A stretch of 43,853 nucleotides of DNA, taken from the NCBI GenBank assembly GCA_010672925.1, contig JAAHFP010000048.1:1-43853 (forward strand), written 5' to 3'. Positions within the stretch are counted from its first letter, which is position 1; the number at the start of each line of letters is the position of its first letter. Source of the DNA: Symploca sp. SIO1C2. GTDB lineage: Bacteria; Cyanobacteriota; Cyanobacteriia; Cyanobacteriales; Coleofasciculaceae. Shown here in pieces: positions 30,761 to 39,715 of this stretch. Position numbers and translations under genes: made by a program. The notes beneath the pieces were generated by a model that had not been told where the DNA came from, ran no database searches, and saw only the letters and a program-made list of their open reading frames with translations.

Positions 30761-31393
30761 ATGGTTACAACAACGACACCAGCCGAACAAAGAATCTTAC
30801 TGGAGGGCATCAGTTGGCAGACATTTAAAACTATGCTGGCTGACATGGGTTCAGATCGAGTAACCCGATTAGCCTATGATTCTGGAAAAGTTGAAATTAT
30901 GACCCCCCTAATGCCCCATGAGAACTCCAATCGACTGATTGAAGTGTTTGTTGGTGTACTTTGCGAAGAATTAGGCTTGGAGATTAAACGGACTGGTTCA
31001 CTGACTCTAACACGAGATGACTTGGAGTTTGGAGGTGAACCGGACAGCAGTTACTACATCCAGAATGAATCTTTGGTTCGAGATAAAGAACACATCGATC
31101 TAGCATTTGACCCACCCCCTGATTTGGTATTAGAAGTGGAGTACTCCAGGTCAAAAATAGATAAGCTTTCCCTGTATGCAGCGATGGGAATTCCGGAATT
31201 TTGGCGCTACAACGGAACTAAGTTGCGAATCTACAAGCTGGAATCAGGGGAGTATCAAGAATCCAACTCCAGTTTTGCCTTTGCCTCTGTACCAGTCAAA
31301 GAAATTCCGAAATTTATCCAAGAGAGTCGAAAGGTTGGTGAAATTACTTCTACCCGAAATTTCCGCAACTGGGTTAGACCGCAGTTAGATTAA
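30761..31393 (+). CDS. Uma2-family (DUF820) restriction-endonuclease-fold protein
   Basis: A 210-residue protein of the Uma2/DUF820 family, greatly expanded in cyanobacteria. The PD-(D/E)xK core is visible as GEPDSSYYI (Asp95), PPDLVLEVEYSRSKIDKLSL (Asp121, Glu125, Glu127, Lys135) and the helix LYAAMGIPEFWRYNG. The N-terminus has the usual ISWQTFKTMLADMG and MTPLMPHENSNRLI. The biological target is unknown. A 28-bp perfect palindrome at 31421-31448 follows and may end transcription before the opposing tRNA gene. Confidence 0.9.
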   Translation: MVTTTTPAEQRILLEGISWQTFKTMLADMGSDRVTRLAYDSGKVEIMTPLMPHENSNRLIEVFVGVLCEELGLEIKRTGSLTLTRDDLEFGGEPDSSYYIQNESLVRDKEHIDLAFDPPPDLVLEVEYSRSKIDKLSLYAAMGIPEFWRYNGTKLRIYKLESGEYQESNSSFAFASVPVKEIPKFIQESRKVGEITSTRNFRNWVRPQLD

Positions 31394-31420
31394 GGGACTT
31401 CCGACATCCCATTGCACCTT

Positions 31421-31448
31421 GTAGAGACGTTGCATGCAACGTCTCTAC
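31421..31448. repeat. 28-bp perfect palindrome (GTAGAGACGTTGCA and complement)
   Basis: GTAGAGACGTTGCA is followed directly by its reverse complement. This type of palindrome recurs in cyanobacterial genomes. Here it sits between convergent genes and could act as a bidirectional terminator. Confidence 0.75.
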
Positions 31449-31493
31449 AGAATTTCGCGGTTTGGGATATCCAAACCAAAAATGAGATAAGAA

Positions 31494-31566
31494 CGCCCTC
31501 GGTAGGATTCGAACCTACGACCAAGGGATTAGAAATCCCTTGCTCTATCCCCTGAGCTACGAGAGC
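31494..31566 (-). tRNA. tRNA-Arg(UCU)
   Basis: A full cloverleaf on the minus strand. The acceptor GCTCTCG pairs with CGAGGGC, with one G-T wobble. The D stem is GCTC/GAGC, the anticodon stem AGGGA/TCCCT with loop TTTCTAA (anticodon TCT), and the T arm GTAGG-TTCGAAT-CCTAC. 73 nt, no encoded CCA. Confidence 0.95.
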
Positions 31567-32037
31567 TAGAACGAGCAATCAGATACAATTACCGATACTA
31601 ATCAGTCAAAATTGGAAAGTTAAACATTTTTAATTTCCAAGAGAGAAAGTAACTTGTGACAGAATTACTCAAGAATTAGCATACAATGATTGGTTCATCA
31701 AGTAGTAGTGATCTGATAGTATCAAGCATTGTATCGGTGGTTGCCACCATTAGGCAACCATAACGCAACAATTAACTTGAGCCAAACTACAGGATCCAAC
31801 CTCTTGACGTTCAAGGTACACTATAAACCAAAGATCATCAAATGCTTGTCTCAATAGTAGTACAACTCAAGGCGATCATCCCAAACCAGAGGTTTAGTGA
31901 AGAGCTAGTGCTTTGTGCTTATTGCTGCTCAGTCCAACCCTGACACCAGCATTCTGGATAGAGATATAGTTACTTGGGTATTAGCTACAACCATAGCACT
32001 CTCATCCCAATTCAGTCAGCACTCATTTGCCAATGTT
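31567..32037. other. intergenic region between tRNA-Arg and a conserved gene
   Basis: GGTTGCC (31739-31745) pairs with GGCAACC (31753-31759) as a hairpin. The frame of the next gene is open from GTG 31915, but homologues as I remember them begin at the later ATG. No dispersed repeat of the families seen elsewhere was found. Confidence 0.5.
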
Positions 32038-32697
32038 ATGTTTATTCTCAAAAGGCAGGATGTTGAAATCACTAGCATTCAGCACCCAAAGCGGGAGCAG
32101 CAAATCCCGATTCTCAGTTATCAGGGGCAAACCTTTCGCTTAATTAGCGTGTTTAGTGCCCAACAAGCGGAAGAAGCAAAAGCTTTCTGGCGAGATCTCA
32201 CTGATAATCGCGGTAAAGCATGTGTGTTGCTAGAAGAACCTGATCGCTTTAGTGTTTGGGGAAAAATTCGCCTGGAACAACTGGGGAAAGAGGCTGGTCC
32301 TGACTCAACAGTTATCCCATATACCCAAGCTTGCCTTTTACTCTTACAAACGGTTTACATTGATGTTGAAGACCTCTTAGGAACTAGGCAAGCTAAGTTG
32401 TTCCAAAAAGATATCACTGAGGTCTTTCGGCAATGGCACTTTCCCCAAGCTGATTCTTCTGAAGCTGTCAATCATTTGATCTCCATGGATCCATTGACGA
32501 CTTTACAGGTTCCCCCCTGGGAAGAACACCATTTGATTACCCTACTACAGGAACTTCATCGTTTGGGCAAAGAATATTTTGGTAATGTCAATTTTGCTGA
32601 GGGAGTAAGCGATATCTTGCAAGACATGCCAGATAATGACCAAACTCAGTTCATTCAGTGGCTCCAGTCCTCTCCTCTTGGTAAACTATGGCGATAA
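32038..32697 (+). CDS. conserved cyanobacterial protein (Npun_F0813-like)
   Basis: A 219-residue protein starting MFILKRQDVEITSIQHPKRE. The segment FRLISVFSAQQAEEAKAFWR, LTDNRGKACVLLEEPDRFSV, WGKIRLEQL reads like the cyanobacterial family I know as Npun_F0813, with no established function. The C-terminal half is helical (TEVFRQWHFPQ, HHLITLLQELHRLGKEYFG). No signal peptide or membrane helix. ATG 32038 was chosen from remembered family starts; GTG 31915 would add 41 residues without clear conservation. Confidence 0.7.
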   Translation: MFILKRQDVEITSIQHPKREQQIPILSYQGQTFRLISVFSAQQAEEAKAFWRDLTDNRGKACVLLEEPDRFSVWGKIRLEQLGKEAGPDSTVIPYTQACLLLLQTVYIDVEDLLGTRQAKLFQKDITEVFRQWHFPQADSSEAVNHLISMDPLTTLQVPPWEEHHLITLLQELHRLGKEYFGNVNFAEGVSDILQDMPDNDQTQFIQWLQSSPLGKLWR

Positions 32698-32773
32698 ACA
32701 AAATGTAACAATAATTAACACAAAACACAACAAAGATAATTAAAAGTTAGCAAATGCTAGCCAAAAAGTATCG

Positions 32774-33805
32774 GTGATAATGATTATGAGCAGCTCCCTA
32801 GAAAAAGAAAAATCCTCTTTTGGTATTCAATCTCTGCTAACCTCTCAAAATCTCGTTTATTTGGGAATTGCTTGGGGGGTAATATCTTTATTATTTTTTC
32901 TACTGTTTAGCATCTCTGTTCCTGGAGAAGAGAGTCCATTTTGGTACTTGGTTGGTACATATATTCTCGAATTAATTCCCTTCCTCACTGCTGCTATCCT
33001 CTGCTTCAGAAATTGGCGCTCTCCTCAGATTGCCAGCGGACGTAATGTTTGGTTGGGCATAGGTTTGGGAACAATCTGTTGGTTTGTCGGAGGTTTGTTA
33101 TTTGGTTGGTGGGAGCTGTATTTAAAGCTGGAACCTGATGTCTCACCCGCCGATTTGTTTTACATTTTTTTCTATCTGTTTGTCAGTTGGGGCATGATAT
33201 TAGCAGTTATTCCCAGGCGTTTGAATTTAGAGATTTGGCAATGGCTGACGGTGGCAGGGATCGCTTTAGCTGGAATAGCTTTAGCTATCTGGGTCTTTAT
33301 CTCTACACCTGAGGTTGCAGAGGAAGCTAATATCTTAATACCGTCTTCTGACATTGAACAAGTACAAGCAGCAGTTGAACCCAAGGCAATCTTAGTGCAA
33401 GCTAGCTCAACTGCTTCACCAACAACAGAAACAGCAGCAGTATCAGAACATGAACCACCCAGTTGGGCACTTGCTCTTGACAAAACACTCCAACCCCTAG
33501 GTAAATATGTAAATTTGTTTTACATAGTTGGTGATGTCTTCCTCTTAGTTATTGCCTCAACTCTCTTATTAGCTTTTTGGGGTGGACGTTTTGCTCAATC
33601 TTGGCGGATGATTGCCGCTGCTGCCTTTTCTCTCTACATTTCAGATATGTGGTTCAAATATGCTGAAGCTAGCTCAGTACAATATGAAAGTGGAGGTTTA
33701 TTAGAAGTATTTTTTGTTTTTAGTGGTGTCCTATTTGCCATAGGTGCCCTACTCGAATATGATGTATCAAGCCGTTCCCGCCGTGCTGGGCGTAGGCGAT
33801 CATAA
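32774..33805 (+). CDS. eight-helix membrane protein
   Basis: Up to 343 residues without a recognised family. Five transmembrane segments come first (about 27-47, 56-78, 90-113, 126-146, 154-176). A roughly 65-residue Ala/Thr/Glu-rich loop follows, then three more (about 245-270, 280-297, 308-328) and a basic tail (SRSRRAGRRRS). The pattern of paired Trp/Phe-rich helices recalls integral membrane sensor modules, but no cytoplasmic output domain is fused. GTG 32774 is followed by in-frame ATGs at 32780 and 32786, and the last is a plausible start. The HTH gene begins nine bases after the stop, so the pair is probably a membrane sensor and DNA-binding partner; this is inference. Confidence 0.75.
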   Translation: MIMIMSSSLEKEKSSFGIQSLLTSQNLVYLGIAWGVISLLFFLLFSISVPGEESPFWYLVGTYILELIPFLTAAILCFRNWRSPQIASGRNVWLGIGLGTICWFVGGLLFGWWELYLKLEPDVSPADLFYIFFYLFVSWGMILAVIPRRLNLEIWQWLTVAGIALAGIALAIWVFISTPEVAEEANILIPSSDIEQVQAAVEPKAILVQASSTASPTTETAAVSEHEPPSWALALDKTLQPLGKYVNLFYIVGDVFLLVIASTLLLAFWGGRFAQSWRMIAAAAFSLYISDMWFKYAEASSVQYESGGLLEVFFVFSGVLFAIGALLEYDVSSRSRRAGRRRS

Positions 33806-33814
33806 GGTGAGCCC

Positions 33815-34783
33815 ATGAGTCCAAGAAAACTTTCTGATGCCGACAAAAGCGACATCTTGCAACTATACCGACAACAGTCACAGACAACTTCAACTTTAGC
33901 AAATCGCTATGGTGTCAGTAACTCGACAATTAGTCGCATTCTCAAAAGCAACTTGCTGGAGTCAGAATATGAAGAACTGATTCAGCAAAAGCGAGCCAAT
34001 CGTACCTCGATAAGTGTTGCTCAGCTGAACAATAAACCTCAAGAAGAGACTGATTCTCCTGTAGAAACAGAGACTAAAACTACGGATCAGTCCCTAGAAA
34101 TTGAGACTGAATCTGAGTCATCAACTTCCAATTCTTCAGATGGTCGTCGGCGACGTAGACGTTCCTCAGTAGCTTTAAAATCTGATACTGAGGAAAAAAT
34201 GGTACAGACCCAATTGCCACTAGACATTAGTAGTGCATCCCAACCCCAGGAGGATGTTGAGGAATCCTCTGAATCCCCGGAAAACATTGATCAGCCTCAA
34301 GACAGTAACTTTGAGGAGTTACTCGACGATAACTTGCCAGATTTGGGTTTAGGGGAAGATTTTGATGAGGATTTAGATGAGGATTTAGAGGAAGACTGGG
34401 ATGACGATGAGTTAGAACTACCAACTCAGATGTCCATCAAAACCTCTATGGGCAAAAGTGGTGCTGATGTTCATGTTTTACCTCTGTCTGAAGCTTTCTT
34501 ACCCAAAATCTGCTACTTGGTTGTAGATAGATCAGCAGAGTTGATTGCTAGACCTCTCAAGGAGTTTAGTGACCTCGGACAAATTCCTCTTGAGGAAGTT
34601 CAGGAGAGAACACTACCAGTCTTTGAGAACCACAAAGTAGCACGGCGTTTTTCCAATCGCTCCCAAAGGGTGATCAAAGTGCCCGATGGTCAAATGCTCC
34701 AAAAGACTGGCTATCATCTACAAGCAAAAGGAATAACTCGACTATTAATTGATGGTCAAGTTTACTCCCTCGTAAATAATTGA
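33815..34783 (+). CDS. HTH DNA-binding protein with acidic linker
   Basis: A 322-residue protein with a homeodomain-like helix-turn-helix at the N-terminus (about 5-50: LSDADKSDILQLYRQQSQTT, STLANRYGVSNSTISRILKS), as found in transposase-type and resolvase-type HTH domains. A long low-complexity acidic linker follows (about 70-210, containing a DEDLDEDLEEDWDDDELEL stretch). The C-terminal domain is conserved-looking (LSEAFLPKICYLVVDRSAEL, PVFENHKVARRFSNRSQRVI, LQAKGITRLLIDGQVYSL). No transposase catalytic domain is present. AAGGTGA six bases before the ATG supports the start. It is in an operon with the preceding membrane protein gene. Confidence 0.82.
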   Translation: MSPRKLSDADKSDILQLYRQQSQTTSTLANRYGVSNSTISRILKSNLLESEYEELIQQKRANRTSISVAQLNNKPQEETDSPVETETKTTDQSLEIETESESSTSNSSDGRRRRRRSSVALKSDTEEKMVQTQLPLDISSASQPQEDVEESSESPENIDQPQDSNFEELLDDNLPDLGLGEDFDEDLDEDLEEDWDDDELELPTQMSIKTSMGKSGADVHVLPLSEAFLPKICYLVVDRSAELIARPLKEFSDLGQIPLEEVQERTLPVFENHKVARRFSNRSQRVIKVPDGQMLQKTGYHLQAKGITRLLIDGQVYSLVNN

Positions 34784-34826
34784 CCCCAAAATTAGGTGAT
34801 TTTCTCTGAAAGGGTGTACCTATCTT

Positions 34827-35065
34827 AGTGGCGTGACACGATTAAAAATGTAGTTGGGTGAAACTGGGTTAAACGTCCGCGTAGATGTAGGTTGGGTCGA
34901 GGCAACGAGACCCAACACAGTCCCCTAAGATAGTTGGGTCATTAAGAAAGCTCTACCCAACCCACTATTCCGCATTTTTAACCGTACCACGCCATTAGAT
35001 TTAATCTAAAATCTAAAATCTAAAATCTAAAATTTATTACACATTTTTAGGTGTGTCGCGCCACT
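34827..35065. mobile_element. inverted-repeat element with AGTGGCGTGACAC ends
   Basis: The left end AGTGGCGTGACACGATTAAA-AATG is matched, reversed, both by CATTTTTAACCGTACCACGC-CAT at 34973-34995 and, better, by CATTTTTAGGTGTGTCGCGC-CACT at 35042-35065. Inside is a GTTGGGT...ACCCAAC hairpin and an ATCTAAA tandem repeat (35004-35032). No coding capacity. Confidence 0.65.
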
Positions 35066-35067
35066 AC

Positions 35068-35322
35068 TTACAGAGGTCTTTGGCGTTTGGCTAACTCTGA
35101 AGGTGGGCGGTCGCTATTCCAAGCCCACCAAACAGTACCACAGTGACAATCATAAAACTCTTGCCACTTTTTGCTATGGTCTTCAGTTATGACTGGTGAG
35201 CGACGATTAACCCAAACTCTTTGTGCTTCTATAGAAGGAGCTCGACAGTTAGGGCAGCAAAATTCCAATGCATGAGTAGCAGATTGTGTCCATTGAGGAG
35301 GTACTAGAGAAAAAGCTTCCAT
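35068..35322 (-). CDS. small zinc-ribbon-like protein
   Basis: An 84-residue protein with two metal-binding-like pairs: CCPNCRAP (around 23-26) and YDCHCGTVWWAW (around 58-61). This suggests a single zinc ribbon. No family name is certain, though the C..C-GTVWWAW pattern looks like a conserved small cyanobacterial protein. Its start codon overlaps that of the divergent TPR-CHAT gene by two bases, so each gene's promoter lies within the other's 5' coding region. Confidence 0.7.
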   Translation of the reverse strand: MEAFSLVPPQWTQSATHALEFCCPNCRAPSIEAQRVWVNRRSPVITEDHSKKWQEFYDCHCGTVWWAWNSDRPPSELAKRQRPL

Positions 35323-37354
35323 GACTAGTTATATACTGAAACAATTTCGGCTGAGTGCTTTTCTGGCCATTCTTGTTACTTTTACCCCAGTTTTAGGCTC
35401 TCCTGTTACAGCTCAAAGCTTGGTAGCAGACCGCTTCGACCAGAAAGCTACCTTACCTAGCAGGCTTATTGCTTCTGAATTTGAATCTCTTGAGGAAGCA
35501 GTAGAAGCTTCCAATAAGCTTATTATACAGGGTGATGAGCAACTTGAACTTCAAGAATATCAAGCAGCCTTAGAATATTATCGACAGGCGCTGGAAATTG
35601 ACCAAGAATTTGAGCTAGATTCTCCGGAAACAGCATTAAAAGGTATGGCGAAAGCTTACCTGTTAATGGAGGATTACCCTCAAGCGATCGCAATTTTTAA
35701 GCAGCTAATTGCAGATAGCAAACAAGAAAGCCTGAATCCAGGTTTGAGCCCAGCCCTTAGCAATCTAGCTTTAGCTTACTTTCTTTCTGGTCAACTCAAG
35801 GAAGCAGAGGTCGCCTTAAAAGAAGCCATTGCCGGTTGGGAAGAGATTCGGGCATTGAGCGATGATGATCTCAATAAGATTACCTTCTTAGAGCAGCAAG
35901 CTTATAGCTATCGGTTGTTGCAAAAAGTCTTAGTTGCCCAAAACAAACCAGAGGAAGCACTGCTAGTAGCTGAACAAAGTCGGGCGAGATCCCTAGTGGA
36001 GCAGTTTGTCGAAAATTCTGGTTCTTCCCCCCTTCCTCCCCCTACTATTGAGCGCCTCCAACAAATTGCCCAAGAGTCTAACTCCACTATTGTTGAATAT
36101 TCTCTAGTCGGCAGTGAGTTGCGGGTGTTTGGAAATGAGCCAAGGGATGAAACTGACTTGTATATTTGGGTGATACAACCCAATGGAACTATCTCCTTTC
36201 GTCAGCTTGACTTGCGGCAGTTGCCCGACAAATCCTTAACTGAGCTAGTGGCAAAAGTCCGAACTAGAGGTTTGGGAGTTCAAGGCAGGGGGACTGTGGT
36301 CATTGAAACGAATAGTGCTAGAGCTAATAATATTGACACTTCCCCACAAAAATTAGAAGAGCTTTATCAACTGTTGATTGCGCCGATTGCTGATCTCTTA
36401 CCCCAAAATCCGAGCGATCGCGTGACTTTTGTGCCCCAGGAAGCAATATTTTTAGTACCTTTTGCTGCTTTAAAAGACCCTAGTGGGAACTATCTGATTG
36501 ACCAACACACCTTGCTATCGGCTCCTTCTATTCAAGTTTTAGCCTTAACTCAGCAACAACAGCAACGCCTCCAAGGGTCTGGAAATCAAAATTTACTGGT
36601 AGTCGGCAATCCTACCATGCCAACTCTACCAGCCCAAGGGGATGCTCCTCCCCAGCAACTGATCAGCCTACCGGGGGCAGAAAAGGAAGCGCTTGCGGTA
36701 GCTTCTCTCCTCAATACCCAACCCCTTATCGGCAGTCAGGCAACCAAAGCCGCAGTGGTAAGAGCAATGCCCCAACAGCGGATCATCCATCTCGCTACTC
36801 ACGGATTACTAGAGCTAGATGACAACTTAAAGGAATTTGACCCAACTGCCAATGTTCCTAGTGCTAGGGAAAGTGGCGTATTTATCACACCGGGAGGAAT
36901 TACCGTTGGTTCTAATGTCTTTATTGGAGGAGTCCCAGCAGAACAGGTTTTAGTTAATGAAGGAGTGCTCCGGGTATCCCTAATAGGAGCAATTGCCCTT
37001 GCTCCCAGTGGTGATGATTCTGGTTTTCTTACAGCTAAAGAAATTCTGGATTTGCAGCTCAATAATACCGAACTAGTTGTCTTGAGTGCCTGTGATACCG
37101 GAAGGGGTAAAATTACTGGGGAAGGAGTTGTCGGACTATCTCGCACTTTTATTGCTACTGGTGTTCCTAGTGTCGTTGTCTCCCTCTGGGCAGTCCCAGA
37201 TTCTCCCACCTCATCCCTAATGATCGAGTTTTATCGCCAAATGCAACAAGGAGCAGATAAAGCCCAAGCCCTAAGGCAAGCTATGCTAACTACTAAGCAA
37301 CAATATCCTCATCCGAGGAATTGGGCAGCATTTACTCTGATAGGAGAGCCGTGA
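35321..37354 (+). CDS. secreted TPR-CHAT protein
   Basis: A 677-residue protein: signal peptide (about 1-32, LSAFLAILVTFTPVLGSPVT), TPR units (about 60-200: ALEYYRQALEIDQEFELDSP, LSNLALAYFLSGQLKEAEVA), a linker, and a C-terminal CHAT domain (about 340-677). The predicted catalytic residues are His494 (IIHLATHGLLE) and Cys591 (VVLSACDTGRG), in canonical form. The following GLSRTFIATGVPSVVVSLWA and WAAFTLIGEP motifs are typical. Unlike the CHAT protein at 9.6-13.2 kb, this one should act outside the cytoplasm. Export of CHAT proteins is common in filamentous cyanobacteria, but substrates are unknown. Confidence 0.9.
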   Translation: MTSYILKQFRLSAFLAILVTFTPVLGSPVTAQSLVADRFDQKATLPSRLIASEFESLEEAVEASNKLIIQGDEQLELQEYQAALEYYRQALEIDQEFELDSPETALKGMAKAYLLMEDYPQAIAIFKQLIADSKQESLNPGLSPALSNLALAYFLSGQLKEAEVALKEAIAGWEEIRALSDDDLNKITFLEQQAYSYRLLQKVLVAQNKPEEALLVAEQSRARSLVEQFVENSGSSPLPPPTIERLQQIAQESNSTIVEYSLVGSELRVFGNEPRDETDLYIWVIQPNGTISFRQLDLRQLPDKSLTELVAKVRTRGLGVQGRGTVVIETNSARANNIDTSPQKLEELYQLLIAPIADLLPQNPSDRVTFVPQEAIFLVPFAALKDPSGNYLIDQHTLLSAPSIQVLALTQQQQQRLQGSGNQNLLVVGNPTMPTLPAQGDAPPQQLISLPGAEKEALAVASLLNTQPLIGSQATKAAVVRAMPQQRIIHLATHGLLELDDNLKEFDPTANVPSARESGVFITPGGITVGSNVFIGGVPAEQVLVNEGVLRVSLIGAIALAPSGDDSGFLTAKEILDLQLNNTELVVLSACDTGRGKITGEGVVGLSRTFIATGVPSVVVSLWAVPDSPTSSLMIEFYRQMQQGADKAQALRQAMLTTKQQYPHPRNWAAFTLIGEP

Positions 37355-37483
37355 GGGGAGAGTGTGGGGAGTGTGGGGAGACAAGGGAGGGCTGATAAGC
37401 ATCACGAGTGGAAAATTCCCTAAAACCTACCACCTACCACCTACCACCTATCACCTAACACCCACCACCTAACACCAGCCTTG

Positions 37484-37804
37484 ATGAACGTTTCCATCCA
37501 AACTATCCTTAACCAAACCTATCAGGGACTGCAAACCCTTTACGAAGAACAATTAGACCAAATTATTCTCTTTGGTTCTCAAGCTAGGGGTGATGCTAAG
37601 CCTGACTCAGATATTGATATTTTAATCGTTCTTAAACATGCCTTTGTCTATTCCCAAGAAAGCGATCGCATTTCTCCTCTCATTGCCAATCTCTGCCTAG
37701 AATATGATGTCCTGATTAGCTGTGCTTTTGCTACTCACGAGCAAGTTCAATCTCAAAATACCGCTTTTTTCCGCAATATTCGCCAGGAAGGGGTTGTCTT
37801 ATGA
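37484..37804 (+). CDS. MNT-type nucleotidyltransferase antitoxin
   Basis: A 106-residue minimal nucleotidyltransferase with the signature LFGSQARGDAKPDSDIDILI (GSxxRG at 31-36, metal-binding Asp43 and Asp45). In MNT-HEPN modules this enzyme is the antitoxin and neutralises the HEPN ribonuclease, in studied cases by adding AMP to it. ATG 37484 is used; a TTG one codon upstream opens the frame. TACCACC-type heptamers (37421-37475) fill the gap before it. The stop overlaps the HEPN start by four bases (ATGA). Confidence 0.9.
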   Translation: MNVSIQTILNQTYQGLQTLYEEQLDQIILFGSQARGDAKPDSDIDILIVLKHAFVYSQESDRISPLIANLCLEYDVLISCAFATHEQVQSQNTAFFRNIRQEGVVL

Positions 37805-38196
37805 CTCCAGAACAAGAGAGATTCCTGAATAAAGCCAACCGTAGTTTGCAAGCAGCTAAAGAATTAAACAATACTGGATTTGCCGAATTTGCTGCATCTC
37901 GTGCCTATTACACTCTTTTCTATATTGCCACAGCTTTCCTTGAAGGAGAAAACCTGTCTTACGCTAGACATTCAGCTGTCATTGCTGCTTTCGGCCAAAA
38001 ATTTGCCCGTACTCGACGTATTCCTGTTGAATATCACCGCTACCTGATTGACGCAGAAAGAACTCGTCTACGTGCTGATTATGATCTAGAACCCAACATT
38101 ACAGAAACCGAAGCAAGACAAATAATATCGCGTGCTGAAACCGTGCTCAATTTTGCCTTGTCTAATATCGATTCACTTCCACCACCATCACCCTAA
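37801..38196 (+). CDS. HEPN-domain toxin (PF05168-like)
   Basis: A 131-residue helical protein: FLNKANRSLQAAKELNNTGF, FAASRAYYTLFYIATAFLEG, RHSAVIAAFGQKFARTRRI, ERTRLRADYDLEPNITETEA. This is the HEPN form paired with MNT proteins, with RxxADYD in the last helices rather than a plain R-x4-6-H motif. It would act as an RNase or RNA-binding toxin restrained by the upstream MNT protein. The four-base overlap supports translational coupling. C-terminal PPPSP lies just outside the domain. Confidence 0.88.
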   Translation: MTPEQERFLNKANRSLQAAKELNNTGFAEFAASRAYYTLFYIATAFLEGENLSYARHSAVIAAFGQKFARTRRIPVEYHRYLIDAERTRLRADYDLEPNITETEARQIISRAETVLNFALSNIDSLPPPSP

Positions 38197-38580
38197 CTCT
38201 TACACCAAAGGAACAACAGCAAGGCAAGTTAGTGAATAACAGTGCAAATAAACCTAGATAGGTTCTCATTTTTCCACTTTGTGGGCAAGATTTGCTACTG
38301 GCATCCTGCCAGTTCCACAGTAGATATGTCAACACTGTGCTACATCTACTATTAGGAGAAATTGCTTATGAGGGAATGGGGATTCCAGGTCACGGTCAGA
38401 TTACTTGACAAATAACATAAAACGTGTATATGGAATTATATGCGATCGCTTAACCTTGAGTTGTTTGTGCAATCGGTGAAGTACGCTGACTGAAAAGTAG
38501 GGAACAGGGAACAGGGAACAGGGAAAAACCTATTTTCATCATCTGACTGCCTCCTGCCTCCTGCCTCCTACCTCCTGCCT
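38197..38580. other. intergenic region between convergent genes
   Basis: CTGGCA-TCC-TGCCAG (38297-38311) is a compact hairpin that could end transcription. 38500-38525 is GGGAACA tandem repeat, and 38543-38580 is CTGCCTC heptamers running up to the hfq stop codon. No gene is supported. Confidence 0.55.
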
Positions 38581-38787
38581 TCAAACCTTAATATAAGCAA
38601 TTGCCTGAAGCCAGATAATCATTTGTTGCTCTTCCTGAGTGCTTAGACAGATACAGTATTGATCCTGCCAGCGAAGCTTGCCGTTCAACAAATCCCCGGT
38701 AAGTAATTTGAGCTCTACCTCTTGTCCCTCTTTAATCAAGTTTTGAATTTGACGAACGCTGGGCAGACCAGTTTGTAATTCAGTCAT
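38581..38787 (-). CDS. hfq: cyanobacterial Hfq RNA-binding protein
   Basis: A 68-residue Sm-like protein of the divergent cyanobacterial Hfq group. The Sm1 part reads IQNLIKEGQEVELKLLTGDL and the Sm2 part QMIIWLQAIAYIKV, without the KHA motif of enterobacterial Hfq. Cyanobacterial Hfq forms hexamers and, in Synechocystis, acts with the type IV pilus ATPase PilB1. Its head-to-head position with dapF is a known cyanobacterial arrangement and supports the name. 85 bases separate the two starts. Confidence 0.92.
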   Translation of the reverse strand: MTELQTGLPSVRQIQNLIKEGQEVELKLLTGDLLNGKLRWQDQYCICLSTQEEQQMIIWLQAIAYIKV

Positions 38788-38872
38788 AGTTCAATATTAA
38801 GGAGAATACAACCAGAAAATCTTACTATTATTTTTGAGTAAGAAGTATTGTTTACAGGGAGATATTTATTTT

Positions 38873-39715
38873 ATGGCAATCGAATTTACGAAGTACCACG
38901 GTTTGGGTAATGACTTCATTCTGATTGATAATCGTGCTACCTCTGAACCGGCAATCACTCCAGAGCAAGCAATTCAGCTGTGTGATCGCCATTTTGGTAT
39001 TGGTGCTAATGGTGTTATTTTCGCCTTGCCGGGACAGGATGGCACTGACTATACCATGAGAATTTATAATTCCGATGGCTCAGAGGCTCAAATGTGTGGC
39101 AATGGCATTCGCTGTTTAGCACATTTTTTGGCAACTTTAGAAGGTGAAGCGGCTAAGACCGCCTATCACATTCATACACTAGCGGGGGTGATGATTCCCA
39201 AACTGGAAGCGGATGGGAAAATTAAGGTTGATATGGGCGTACCTTTCCTGGAAGCAGGACAAGTCCCCACAACTTTAGCCGAAACTGACCAAAAAGTGGT
39301 CAATATTCCCATTCAAGTGGCGGGGCAATCCTGGGATGTTACTTGTGTGGGTATGGGTAATCCCCACTGCATTACTTTTGTTGAGGATATCACAGCTATT
39401 CCCCTAGAAACTATTGGTCCGGAGTTTGAGCATCACCCAGCTTTCCCTCAAAAAACCAATACTGAGTTTATTCAGGTGGTGCGTCCAGACTATATCAAAA
39501 TGCGAGTTTGGGAGCGTGGTGCTGGGCTAACTTTAGCTTGTGGAACCGGTGCTTGTGCCTCGGTAGTAGCTGGTGTGTTGACTCAAAATTGCGATCGCAC
39601 TGCTACTGTGGAACTCCCTGGTGGTTGTCTGGAAATCGAATGGTCTGAATTAGATCAGCGTCTGTATATGACTGGACCCGCTGAATGCGTATTTACAGGT
39701 CGATGGGAAGGATAG
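38873..39715 (+). CDS. dapF: diaminopimelate epimerase
   Basis: A 280-residue cofactor-independent epimerase converting LL- to meso-diaminopimelate for lysine and peptidoglycan synthesis. Both catalytic cysteines are present: Cys75 in [10 protein letters not shown] and Cys223 in [10 protein letters not shown]. Other signatures are [35 protein letters not shown] and [11 protein letters not shown] 38873 gives the usual N-terminus ([10 protein letters not shown]); the open frame upstream to 38834 is rejected. Length is normal for the family. Confidence 0.97.
   Translation: MAIEFTKYHGLGNDFILIDNRATSEPAITPEQAIQLCDRHFGIGANGVIFALPGQDGTDYTMRIYNSDGSEAQMCGNGIRCLAHFLATLEGEAAKTAYHIHTLAGVMIPKLEADGKIKVDMGVPFLEAGQVPTTLAETDQKVVNIPIQVAGQSWDVTCVGMGNPHCITFVEDITAIPLETIGPEFEHHPAFPQKTNTEFIQVVRPDYIKMRVWERGAGLTLACGTGACASVVAGVLTQNCDRTATVELPGGCLEIEWSELDQRLYMTGPAECVFTGRWEG

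Noticed and set aside
30642-30863. 73-residue ORF before the Uma2 gene
   Set aside because: It crosses the palindrome and runs out of frame through the start of the well-supported Uma2 gene.
31390-31578. 62-residue minus-strand ORF
   Set aside because: It is a read-through of the tRNA-Arg gene, a common false ORF.
33815-34783. Transposase
   Set aside because: Only the HTH resembles transposases; the rest is an acidic linker and a conserved-looking C-terminal domain without catalytic motifs.
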